A stretch of DNA of 60,517 nucleotides, taken from Bradyrhizobium sp. Its GTDB lineage: Bacteria; Pseudomonadota; Alphaproteobacteria; Rhizobiales; Xanthobacteraceae. Below are positions 15,410 to 22,966 of this stretch, piece by piece. Every line of letters starts with the position of its first letter. Position 1 is the first letter of the stretch. The stretch spans positions 1 through 60,517 of the forward strand of contig NZ_JAUYQU010000105.1 of NCBI RefSeq assembly GCF_030697065.1. The letters run 5' to 3'. Under the pieces are notes generated by a model, which searched no databases, was not told the DNA's origin, and saw only the letters and a list, made by a program, of their open reading frames with translations. A program made the position numbers and the translations under genes.

Positions 15410-16693
15410 TCAAGCCGCCGCAACCTTCGCCGGCCGCGCGATCGTCAAGATGATCAGCGATGCCACGATGCACAGCGCGCCGGCGACGAAAAACGCCGGC
15501 AGATAGCTCTCCAGCACCGTGCGCGACACCCCCGCGCCGAAGGCGGCGACGCCGGCACCCAGTTGATGGCCGGCAAAGATCCAGCCGAACACCAGATTGG
15601 CGCGCTCCGGCCCGAACCGCTGCGCGGTCAGCCGCACTGTCGGCGGCACCGTCGCGATCCAGTCGAGCCCATAGAAAACCGCAAACAGCGACAAGGCGTA
15701 GAACGAGAAGTCGGTGTACGGCAGGAATAACAGCGACAGCCCGCGCAGGCCGTAATACCAGAACAGCAGCCAGCGATTGTCGTAACGGTCCGACAGCCAG
15801 CCCGAGACGATGGTGCCGATGATATCGAAGACGCCCATGGCGGCGAGCAGGCCGGCGGCATGGACCTGCGGGATGCCGAAATCGAGGCACATCGGGATCA
15901 GATGCACCTGAACCAGGCCGTTGGTGCTGGCGCCGCAGATGAAGAAGGTGGCGAACAGGATCCAGAACACTCTCGTCTTCGCGGCGTCGCGCAGCGCGCC
16001 GAGCGCGGCTGCGAAGATCGGCGCGGTGTTGGGCGGCGGTGCCGGCAGCGGCTCGGTCCCCTCGTCGCCGAACGGCCGCAGTCCGAGATCACCCGGGCGA
16101 TCGCGCATCACCAATAGTACCGCCGAGGCTGCGACGGCGAGCATCACGCAGATCAGGCCCAGCGCCATCCGCCAGCCCACGCTTTCCGTCAGGCTCGCCA
16201 GCAGCGGCAGGAACACCAGTTGCCCGGTCGCTACGCTGGCGGTAAGAATTCCGACCACGAGGCCGCGGCGCGCGGCAAACCAGCGCGCGGCGACGGTGGC
16301 GCCGAGCACCAGCGCGGTCATTCCGGTGCCGAGGCCGATCACCACGCCCCACAGCAGCACCAGTTGCCAGATTTGGGTCATGAACAGCGATGCGACGAGG
16401 CCGGAGGCCACGACCAGCAACGAGGTCAGCGTGACATTGCGCAGGCCGTAGCGGTTCAGCAGCGCGGCGGCGAACGGCGCCATCAGCCCGAACAGGATGA
16501 AGCGGATCGACAGCGCCGAGGAGATTTCCGCAGTGCTCCAGCCGAACTCCTTTTGCAGCGGCACGATGAAGACACCGGGCGCGCCGACCGTACCTGCGGC
16601 GATCAGCGCCGTGAGGAAGGTGACGCCGACCATCGCCCAGCCGTAATGGATGTTGCGGCGGGCGAGGGCGGCTGACAGCCAGTTGGAGATCAT
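15410..16693 (-). CDS. MFS transporter (monocarboxylate-porter-like)
   Basis: A 427-residue, 12-helix permease. HYGWAMVGVTFLTALIAAG and GVFIVPLQKEFGWSTAEIS at the N-terminus are typical of the OFA/monocarboxylate-type MFS group. The cytoplasmic loop between helices 6 and 7 (RDRPGDLGLRPFG ... PPPNTAPIF) is of normal size, and GWLSDRYDNRW is the loop-8 signature. It is the last gene of the minus-strand run with the thiolase, monooxygenase and hydratase. It probably imports the aromatic or aliphatic acid that those enzymes degrade. Confidence 0.88.
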   Translation of the reverse strand: MISNWLSAALARRNIHYGWAMVGVTFLTALIAAGTVGAPGVFIVPLQKEFGWSTAEISSALSIRFILFGLMAPFAAALLNRYGLRNVTLTSLLVVASGLVASLFMTQIWQLVLLWGVVIGLGTGMTALVLGATVAARWFAARRGLVVGILTASVATGQLVFLPLLASLTESVGWRMALGLICVMLAVAASAVLLVMRDRPGDLGLRPFGDEGTEPLPAPPPNTAPIFAAALGALRDAAKTRVFWILFATFFICGASTNGLVQVHLIPMCLDFGIPQVHAAGLLAAMGVFDIIGTIVSGWLSDRYDNRWLLFWYYGLRGLSLLFLPYTDFSFYALSLFAVFYGLDWIATVPPTVRLTAQRFGPERANLVFGWIFAGHQLGAGVAAFGAGVSRTVLESYLPAFFVAGALCIVASLIILTIARPAKVAAA

Positions 16694-16756
16694 GGCATTT
16701 CCTGTCCGGTATCCCCGTTGTTGGCGGGAAGTAATGAGCCGCAGTCTGTCGCAGCG

Positions 16757-17953
16757 TCAGTGCACGATGCGCTCCACGGCAATGGCTGTGGCTTCGCCGC
16801 CCCCGATGCACAGGGCCGCGACGCCGCGCCTCAGGCCTTTCGCTTCCAGCGCATGCAGCAGCGTGACGATCAGCCGGGCGCCGGTGGCGCCGATGGGATG
16901 GCCGAGCGCGCAGGCGCCGCCATTGATGTTGAGTTTCTCCCGGGGAATGCGGAGGTCGCGCTGCGCTGCCATCGCCACCACCGCGAACGCTTCGTTGATC
17001 TCGAACAGGTCGACGTCGGCGGCATTCCACCCGACCTTGTCGAGTAGTTTGCGGATCGCCGGGATCGGCGCGGTGGTGAACCATTGCGGTTCCTGGCTGT
17101 GGGTGGCGTGGCCCCGGATGACGGCAAGGCTCGGCAAGCCGTCGCGATCGGCCAGCGAGCGCTTGGTCAGGACCAGCGCCGCGGCGCCGTCGGCATTGGC
17201 GGAGGAGGCCGCCGGCGTAATGGTGCCGCCGGCCCGGAACGCCGGCTTCAGGCCGGGGATTTTGGCGGGATCGACCTTCAGCGGATGCTCGTCGTTGGCA
17301 ATGATGCGCGGGCCGGCCTTTTCGGTGACGGTGATCGGCGCGATCTCGGCTTTGAACGCGCCGCCTTCGACCGCCTTGCGGGCGCGAGTTAGCGTTTCCA
17401 TCGCGTAGGCGTCCTGGTCGGCGCGGGTGAACTGATAGGCTTCCGCGGTGGCTTCGCCGAAGTCGCCCATCGAACGGCCGGTCTCATAGGCGTCTTCGAG
17501 GCCATCCATCATCATGTGATCGATGATGCGGTCGTGGCCCGCGCGGTAGCCGCTGCGCGCCTTCGCCAGCAGGTAGGGCGCGTTGCTCATGCTCTCCATG
17601 CCGCCGGCCAGCACGATCTCGGCCGACCCGGCATGGATGAGGTCATGCGCCAGCATGGTGGCCTTCATGCCGGAGCCGCAGACCTTGTTGATGGTGGTAG
17701 CGCCGGTCAAATCCGGCAGTCTTGCGCCGCGTGCGGCCTGCCGCGCCGGCGCCTGGCCCTGGCCGGCCGGCAGCACGCAGCCCAACAATACCTCGTCGAT
17801 CCGCTCAGGCGACAATTTGGCCCGCTCCAGCGCAGCGCCGATCACATGCGAGCCGAGCCTGTGGGCGCTGAACGGCGACAACTCGCCCATGAACCGGCCC
17901 AGCGGGGTCCGGGCGGCGGAAACGATGACGACGGGATCGGTGGCTGCGGCCAT
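16757..17953 (-). CDS. Acetyl-CoA acyltransferase (thiolase)
   Basis: A complete 398-residue degradative thiolase. The nucleophile is C92 (INKVCGSGMKA), with H352 (GHPIGATGAR) and C382 (LCIGGGEAT); all three catalytic residues are intact, unlike the two thiolase-like genes at the left of the window. It cleaves a 3-ketoacyl-CoA to acetyl-CoA and a shortened acyl-CoA, or runs the reverse condensation. It follows DUF2783 in the operon after 138 bases, and that gap contains a 12-bp perfect palindrome. Confidence 0.93.
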   Translation of the reverse strand: MAAATDPVVIVSAARTPLGRFMGELSPFSAHRLGSHVIGAALERAKLSPERIDEVLLGCVLPAGQGQAPARQAARGARLPDLTGATTINKVCGSGMKATMLAHDLIHAGSAEIVLAGGMESMSNAPYLLAKARSGYRAGHDRIIDHMMMDGLEDAYETGRSMGDFGEATAEAYQFTRADQDAYAMETLTRARKAVEGGAFKAEIAPITVTEKAGPRIIANDEHPLKVDPAKIPGLKPAFRAGGTITPAASSANADGAAALVLTKRSLADRDGLPSLAVIRGHATHSQEPQWFTTAPIPAIRKLLDKVGWNAADVDLFEINEAFAVVAMAAQRDLRIPREKLNINGGACALGHPIGATGARLIVTLLHALEAKGLRRGVAALCIGGGEATAIAVERIVH

Positions 17954-18002
17954 GGCGGACTCCTCACATGCTTCGAAGGAGAGAAGGTAATTAAATTATG
18001 AT

Positions 18003-18014
18003 CATCATATGATG
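18003..18014. promoter_or_regulatory. 12-bp perfect palindrome upstream of the thiolase gene
   Basis: CATCATATGATG is self-complementary. It sits in an A/T-rich patch about 50 bases before the thiolase start on the minus strand, within an otherwise GC-rich operon. This looks like an operator with an internal promoter. The nearby TetR regulator (21325) is a candidate ligand, but no matching site was seen at that gene. Confidence 0.45.
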
Positions 18015-18091
18015 CATCGCAGAAATTGCAACGGCGGTGCGGGATAAATTGTCGTGAGAAGGGCTGCCTTGCCGCGTTCGGGAGAAGCCCG

Positions 18092-18280
18092 TTACTCCGC
18101 AATACCGTCCAGCGCGGTCCGGATCGCGCTCCGGAATACGGCGATGTCGCCGAGTTCATGGCCGAGCACCAGCGCGAGCCGCGTCAGGAACAGCGCTTCG
18201 CGCTCGGGGCCCGCCGAATCGATCGCCAGCGCCAGCGCTTCGTAGGCGGCTTCGAAGTCTTCCGGAGGCATCGCGCTCAT
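18092..18280 (-). CDS. DUF2783 domain protein
   Basis: A 62-residue acidic helical protein (MPPEDFEAAYEALALAIDSAG ... LTRLALVLGHELGD). DUF2783 proteins of this size are typically encoded directly after an FAD-dependent aromatic-ring monooxygenase, as here. Its ATG overlaps the monooxygenase stop by 4 bases (ATGA), implying coupled translation. Function is unknown; a small partner or stabiliser of the monooxygenase is an inference. Confidence 0.8.
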   Translation of the reverse strand: MSAMPPEDFEAAYEALALAIDSAGPEREALFLTRLALVLGHELGDIAVFRSAIRTALDGIAE

Positions 18281-19968
18281 GGTGTCGCTCTCCCCAGGCA
18301 GAGGCGCGCGGTTCGCAGGATTTCGTGAGGCACACTGGCTCTCCAGCGTCCGGCGACGTGGAGGTCGGGGCGCAACAGATAGAGGGTGCCCGGTTGCGCA
18401 TCGAACAGGCGGGCAATTTCACTGTCCGCATCGGCAATCGCGCCGGCTGCCGGCGCAGAGCCATGGCGCGCAACCAGCAGGCCGACGAACCGCCGGTCCA
18501 GTTGAGCGAGTTGCGACAGGATAGCTGCCTGCCCGGCGTTGGGCGCACCGTCGCAAAACAGCATCGCCGTCATGCCGTCGCCGGCACGATCCAGCAGGAA
18601 ACTGCCGTCGGCCAGCTTAGCATTCGGCGGAAAGCTGCCGCTGGACGGCCCGCCGGCAAACTCCGCGTCGCGGTCCGGATAGGGCGTCAGCGGACTTTCC
18701 GAATAGGTGTAGGGCTGCATCTGCCGGGGATTGGCCAGGCCGCGCGGAAACTCGTGTTTCAGGCTGAGCGAGAGTGCTGCTTCGCGGGCCAGCCGCCAGC
18801 CGCGCGTCGGCGGGGTCATGAAGCGCGTGCTTTTGGTGGCATTGGCGAAGACGTCCAGCGTGGCGCCGCGCCGCTCCGGCGAATAGCTGTCGAGCAGGCT
18901 TTCATCGGCTTCGCCATGGAGAACCGCCGCGAGCTTCCAGCCGAGATTCTCGGCATCGGCGAGACCGTTGTTGAGCCCGCGCACGCCAAAAATCGGCACG
19001 ATATGGGCGGCATCGCCGACGAAGAACACCCGGCCGTGCCGGTAGTCGTCAAGGCAGAGCGTGTTGGCGGAATAAATGCTCCACCATTCCAGCTCCCAGG
19101 GTTTTGTGTGGCCGATATCCTGCAGGATGGCGCCGACGCGGGCGCGGATATTTTCTTCGCGCAGGGCCGCTTCCTCGCTCTCGCCTTCGCGGAGCTGGTA
19201 GTCTACCCGCCAGATGTTCTCGGGCTGCTTGTGGATCAGCACGGTGCCGCCGGGATTGCCGCTCGGCTCGAAGAAGGCGCGGCGCTCGGTCGGAAAGTCG
19301 TGATCCATGCGGATATCCGCGATGACATACTTGCCCTCGTAGTTCTCGCCCTTCATGCGCAGGCCGAGTTGGGTGCGCACCGGCGAGCGCGCGCCGTCGG
19401 CGGCCAGCACGTAGTCCGCCGCGAGGCGATAGTCGCCGGCCGGCGAGGCGATGCCGAGCGAGACGCCGTCATTGCCGGGCTCGATGCCGGTCAGTTCGCT
19501 CTGCCAGCGCATGTCGACGAACTCGCTGGCCGCAACCGCGTCGTGCAGATACTGCTCGATATATTGCTGCTGCAGATTGTACATCGGCAGGTATTTTTCG
19601 CCTTCGGGATGCGGCATCTCGAGCCGGAAGATCTGCTCGCCGCGGTAGTAGCTGCGGCCGAAACGCCAGCCCAGTGCCTTGTCGAGGAACGGCCTGATCG
19701 CCCCGAGCCGCTCCAGGATGTGCATGCTCGGCCGCGCGATGCACAGCGCGCGGCTGCCGTCATTGAAGGTGTCCTTGCGGTCGAGCAGCACGCTGCGGAT
19801 GCCGTAACGCGCCAGCACCAATGAAGCGGTCATGCCGATCGGACCGGCGCCGACGATCACGACGGGGTGCCGCGCCGCGCGGCCGTCGAACTCGGGGACG
19901 TGCCGCGCCGGAAAGTGCGGATAATGGAAATAGAGCGAATCGAGCGGCCCCTTGCCGGCAGGTCTCAT
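18277..19968 (-). CDS. FAD-dependent monooxygenase (MhpA/phenol hydroxylase-like)
   Basis: A 563-residue class A flavoprotein. The dinucleotide fold starts at VVIVGAGPIGMTAS (G40-x-G42-x-x-G45), the DG motif is ADGARSP (190-196), and the second FAD motif is GDAAH at 318-322 followed by GVRGLNNGLADAENLGWKL. The C-terminal thioredoxin-like extension (about 440-563) is shared with 3-hydroxyphenylpropionate and resorcinol hydroxylases. It should hydroxylate an aromatic or similar ring using NAD(P)H and O2. No ring-cleavage dioxygenase is in the operon. Confidence 0.88.
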   Translation of the reverse strand: MRPAGKGPLDSLYFHYPHFPARHVPEFDGRAARHPVVIVGAGPIGMTASLVLARYGIRSVLLDRKDTFNDGSRALCIARPSMHILERLGAIRPFLDKALGWRFGRSYYRGEQIFRLEMPHPEGEKYLPMYNLQQQYIEQYLHDAVAASEFVDMRWQSELTGIEPGNDGVSLGIASPAGDYRLAADYVLAADGARSPVRTQLGLRMKGENYEGKYVIADIRMDHDFPTERRAFFEPSGNPGGTVLIHKQPENIWRVDYQLREGESEEAALREENIRARVGAILQDIGHTKPWELEWWSIYSANTLCLDDYRHGRVFFVGDAAHIVPIFGVRGLNNGLADAENLGWKLAAVLHGEADESLLDSYSPERRGATLDVFANATKSTRFMTPPTRGWRLAREAALSLSLKHEFPRGLANPRQMQPYTYSESPLTPYPDRDAEFAGGPSSGSFPPNAKLADGSFLLDRAGDGMTAMLFCDGAPNAGQAAILSQLAQLDRRFVGLLVARHGSAPAAGAIADADSEIARLFDAQPGTLYLLRPDLHVAGRWRASVPHEILRTARLCLGRATP

Positions 19969-19978
19969 GGCGTATCCG

Positions 19979-20749
19979 TTATCTCTTGCGGTCGATGAAT
20001 CCCTGCATCAGCCGCTGCGGCTCGCCGGTCAGGAAGGACTGTCCGAACACGGGAATCGAGAGGTCGACGGATTGTTTCAGCGGCAATTCCTCCCATTGCC
20101 GGAGCAGGGCCTTTTGCGCGCGCAGCGCTTCCGGACCGCATTCCAGCAGCATCGCCACGGTCTTTTCCACGGCGGCATCGAGGCCGCCTTCTGCGGCGAC
20201 CACGTCAATCAGCCCCCAGGCCAGCGCGGTGGGCGCGTCGATATTCTCGGCCGTCATCACCAGCCAGCGGGCGCGGCCCCAGCCGATCAGCCGCGGCAAC
20301 AGTGCCGCGTGGATCACGCTGGGAATGCCGACCCGCACCTCGGGCATGCCGAAATGGGCGTCATGTGCGGCGATCCGGAAGTCGCAGGCGGCGGCGAATT
20401 CGAGCCCGCCGCCGAGGCACCATCCCGGCATCCGCGCGATCACGGGAGCCGGGAAGGCGCGCGCGGCCTCGCAGAGATCGCGCAGGCGGGTGATGAACTT
20501 TTCCGCCGAAGGCTGGTCGAGTTTTGCCATCTCCTTGATGTCGGCGCCGCCGATCAGGCTCTTTTCGCTCTGGCCGGCGATCACCAGCACGCGAATCTGC
20601 CGGTCGGCCGCGAGCGTCTCCAGCCCCTCGCGTACGCCGTTGATGGCGGGCGTTCCCAGGATATTGAGCGTACCGGCGTTGCAGATGGTCAGGCGAACGA
20701 CACCGCGCGGGTCGCGGTCGACGCCGCAATGGGGGTTGAGCATGTGCAT
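19979..20749 (-). CDS. Enoyl-CoA hydratase/isomerase family protein
   Basis: The start at 20749 (MHMLNPHCGVDRDP) has a GAGGAAC ribosome site 6 bases upstream, giving 256 residues. Longer versions running back to 21154 lack family character and cross the decayed thioesterase gene. The crotonase fold shows the oxyanion loops GGADIK (67-72) and GWCLGGGLE (109-117). Both classical acid/base Glu residues are present (E117 and E137, MPEVRVGIPS). It hydrates an enoyl-CoA or performs a related step. It is the first gene of the minus-strand operon with the monooxygenase and thiolase. Confidence 0.88.
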   Translation of the reverse strand: MHMLNPHCGVDRDPRGVVRLTICNAGTLNILGTPAINGVREGLETLAADRQIRVLVIAGQSEKSLIGGADIKEMAKLDQPSAEKFITRLRDLCEAARAFPAPVIARMPGWCLGGGLEFAAACDFRIAAHDAHFGMPEVRVGIPSVIHAALLPRLIGWGRARWLVMTAENIDAPTALAWGLIDVVAAEGGLDAAVEKTVAMLLECGPEALRAQKALLRQWEELPLKQSVDLSIPVFGQSFLTGEPQRLMQGFIDRKR

Positions 20750-20898
20750 CGCAGTTCCTCGGAGCGTGGGCCGGTCACTTCCGGGGCAAAGCGCCGCCTT
20801 GTCAAGTGCTGCATGGGACGGTCGCCGTTGCGCAACCCGTTGCGGAGTGTTGGCCGCTTCGATAATATGATGGCCATAATTCCTTATCGAGCGGGCGC

Positions 20899-21245
20899 AT
20901 GACGGCGGTCGAGAGGGTGGACGAGGCTGACCCCACGGATCTGTTTGCCGCGGGATTGCGGCGGCAGCGGATGGTGGACTGGCACGCGCCGGGTCCAGTG
21001 GCGAGGGCCGCCGCCGCGATGTCCGGCCTCGACGCCATGCGCGCGATCGGCGACGGGGTGCTGCGGAACCGCCGCTAGCCCGGCTGATCGATTCGGCTGA
21101 GGGTGGCGGAACCCGGGCTGATCGTGATGGAGCTGGAACCGCATGAAGGATCAAACGTCAGACCAGCTATGCCGAAGGCTGGGTGCGCGACGGCGCCGGG
21201 AACCTCGCGGTGCACGCGACGGCGGCATTCTCGATCGTCGGATAG
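20899..21245 (+). pseudogene. Remnant of a PaaI-family (hotdog) thioesterase
   Basis: The frame from the ATG at 20899 reads like the N-terminus of PaaI-type thioesterases (LFAAGLRRQRMVDW ... AAAMSGLDAMRAIGDGVL). It then hits TAG at 21076-21078 and TGA at 21085-21087, continues as LRVAEPGLIVMELEPHE to about 21147, and breaks. After a frame change the family C-terminus appears (RQTSYAEGWVRDGAG, then NLAVHATAAFSIVG) and ends with TAG at 21243-21245. The central part with the catalytic HGG helix is gone, roughly 70 residues by comparison with relatives from memory. Two stops, a frameshift and a deletion make this a dead gene. It diverges from the enoyl-CoA hydratase. Confidence 0.8.
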
Positions 21246-21293
21246 CCCCCCGCGCGAAATAAGTTGCAGCTTTCCCTGATCGCAACGGCTATT

Positions 21294-21311
21294 ATATGAC
21301 AGAATACATAT
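21294..21311 (+). promoter_or_regulatory. Short inverted repeat before the TetR gene
   Basis: ATATG-N8-CATAT lies in an A/T-rich patch 14 to 31 bases before the ATG, followed directly by an AAGGAG ribosome site. The location suits TetR autoregulation. The arms are only 5 bp. Confidence 0.35.
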
Positions 21312-21324
21312 CAAGGAGCGCCGA

Positions 21325-21945
21325 ATGCGCTATTCCAGGGAACACAAGCTCGAGACTCACGCCCGGATCGTGAGGAAGGCCTCGGTGCGGATTCGGGAGA
21401 AGGGCGCGCATGGCATCGGCGTCGCCGACCTGATGAAGGACGCCGGCCTGACCCATGGAGGGTTCTATGCCCATTTCGATTCGCGCGAGGCCCTGGTGAT
21501 CGAGGCCTTCGTCTATGCGATGGACCGCTCGACCGAGCGCTGGCGCAAGCTGGCGGAAACCACCCCGCCGGCAAAGCGCATGGCCGCCATCGTCGAATCC
21601 TATCTGACGCCGCTGCACCGCGACGATCCCGGACATGGCTGCGCCATCACCGCGCTGGGCGCGGAAATCGCCCGCGAGAGTTCGAAGACCCGAAAGGCGT
21701 TCGCGGCCAAACTGGACCAGATGGTCGACATGCTCGCCGAACAGATGCCGCGGGTTCCGCGCAAGGCCGCGCGCAAACAGGCATTGGCGGCGCTGTCGAC
21801 CATGGTGGGAGCGCTGGTGCTCGCCCGCATCGCCGGGTCCGGCGAATTGTCGGACGACATTCTGGCCGCGGGGAGCGACGCAGCATTGGGTCGCGCGGCG
21901 TCACCGAAGCCGACGGCAAAGAAGACCCGTCCGCGGTCGAATTAG
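21325..21945 (+). CDS. TetR/AcrR-family transcriptional regulator
   Basis: A 206-residue repressor. The N-terminal helix-turn-helix spans about 10-58, with GVADLMKDAGLTHGGFYAHFDSREAL as turn and recognition helix. The C-terminal ligand domain includes GCAITALGAEIARES, a segment common in the group that controls small redox and thioesterase-linked operons. The start has a good AAGGAG at -8. It lies next to a dead thioesterase that it may once have regulated. The minus-strand monooxygenase operon beginning 570 bases away is the other candidate target. Confidence 0.9.
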   Translation: MRYSREHKLETHARIVRKASVRIREKGAHGIGVADLMKDAGLTHGGFYAHFDSREALVIEAFVYAMDRSTERWRKLAETTPPAKRMAAIVESYLTPLHRDDPGHGCAITALGAEIARESSKTRKAFAAKLDQMVDMLAEQMPRVPRKAARKQALAALSTMVGALVLARIAGSGELSDDILAAGSDAALGRAASPKPTAKKTRPRSN

Positions 21946-21954
21946 GCCGGCATT

Positions 21955-22866
21955 TCATGGCCGGTTGAACAGCGCGCGTTCGCGCTCCACCGTCTCGTAG
22001 ATGTAGTCGGCAACCGCGCGGATCCGCGCCAGGTCCTTGCTGTCAGCATGCATCAGCAGCCAGAAGCTGCGCGAGATCGAGATTTCGTCCGGCAGAATCG
22101 GCCGCAGCTCGGGATGTGCCGTCGCCATGAAGTGCGGCAGAACCGCGATGCCGAATCCGGCGATGGTGGCGTTGAGCTGGGCGATCAGGTTGGCGCTGCG
22201 GAATTTGGCGGAGATTTTTGGCGAAACCTGCGGCAGGTAGTCCAGCTCCGGCGTGAACAGCAGCTCCTCGATGTAGCCGACGAACCGGTGTGCCGGCAGG
22301 TCCGCGCGGGATGCGATCGCAGGGCGGCGGTCGAGATAGGCGGGGGCGGCATAGAGTCCGAGGCTGTAGTCGAGTAGCTTGCGCCCGACCACGCGGCCTT
22401 CCTTCGGCATCGTCAGGCTGATGGCGATATCCGCTTCCCGCTTGGACAGGCTGAACAGCCGCGCGGTGGCGATCAGCTGAAGGTCGAGATCCGGGTAGCG
22501 CTCGGTCAATTGCACCAGTCGGGAGGCCAGGAAGTGGCTGCCGAAGCCGTCGGGCGCGCCGATCCGCACCGTGCCGGTCAGATGGGCCCGCGATCCGCCG
22601 ACCGCCTCCTGGTTGGCAACGATAGTCGATTCCATCGCCTCGGCGCTGTTGGCGACGCGCTGGCCGGCTTCGGTCAGCAAATATCCGGTCTTGCGGCGGT
22701 CGAACAGCTTGGCTGAAAGATGCCGCTCCAGCCGGTCGACACGCCGGATCACTGTGGCATGATCGACGCCAAGCTGCTTCGCGGCAGCGGACACCGATCC
22801 GCCGCGCACAATGGCCAGCAGGAACCGGAAGTCGTCCCAATCGATGGCGCCGCCTTGATCCTGCAT
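21955..22866 (-). CDS. LysR-family transcriptional regulator
   Basis: Start chosen at 22866 (MQDQGGAIDWDDFRFLLAIVRGG), because the winged helix begins right after it and a GGAA precedes it; this gives 303 residues. The helix-turn-helix spans about 10-67 (SVSAAAKQLGVDHATVIRRVDRLE), followed by a periplasmic-binding-like effector domain. It is divergent from the valine-catabolism genes with a 100-base shared control region, the classic LysR arrangement. It probably responds to a valine intermediate such as 3-hydroxyisobutyrate (inference). It converges on the TetR gene with a 9-base gap. Confidence 0.92.
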   Translation of the reverse strand: MQDQGGAIDWDDFRFLLAIVRGGSVSAAAKQLGVDHATVIRRVDRLERHLSAKLFDRRKTGYLLTEAGQRVANSAEAMESTIVANQEAVGGSRAHLTGTVRIGAPDGFGSHFLASRLVQLTERYPDLDLQLIATARLFSLSKREADIAISLTMPKEGRVVGRKLLDYSLGLYAAPAYLDRRPAIASRADLPAHRFVGYIEELLFTPELDYLPQVSPKISAKFRSANLIAQLNATIAGFGIAVLPHFMATAHPELRPILPDEISISRSFWLLMHADSKDLARIRAVADYIYETVERERALFNRP

Positions 22867-22870
22867 TTCC

Positions 22871-22917
22871 GCACATCTATGGTGCAATAACTCGGACTTG
22901 AATACCGCAAAATGCGG
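22871..22917. promoter_or_regulatory. Paired inverted repeats in the LysR/mmsA control region
   Basis: GCAC-N7-GTGC (22871-22885) lies just before the LysR gene, and CCGCA-AAA-TGCGG (22905-22917) stands 50 bases before mmsA. LysR regulators typically bind one dyad near their own gene and one nearer the target promoter, which matches this layout. Confidence 0.45.
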
Positions 22918-22966
22918 GTCCAAAGGGTCACAAAGCGATCGAGCCGGGACCAGGGAGATCTCACAC

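Noticed and set aside
20750..21154. An N-terminal extension of the enoyl-CoA hydratase to 391 residues
   Set aside because: The added part is Arg/Ser/Pro-rich and antisense to the thioesterase remnant. The ATG at 20749 has a good ribosome site and fits the family length.
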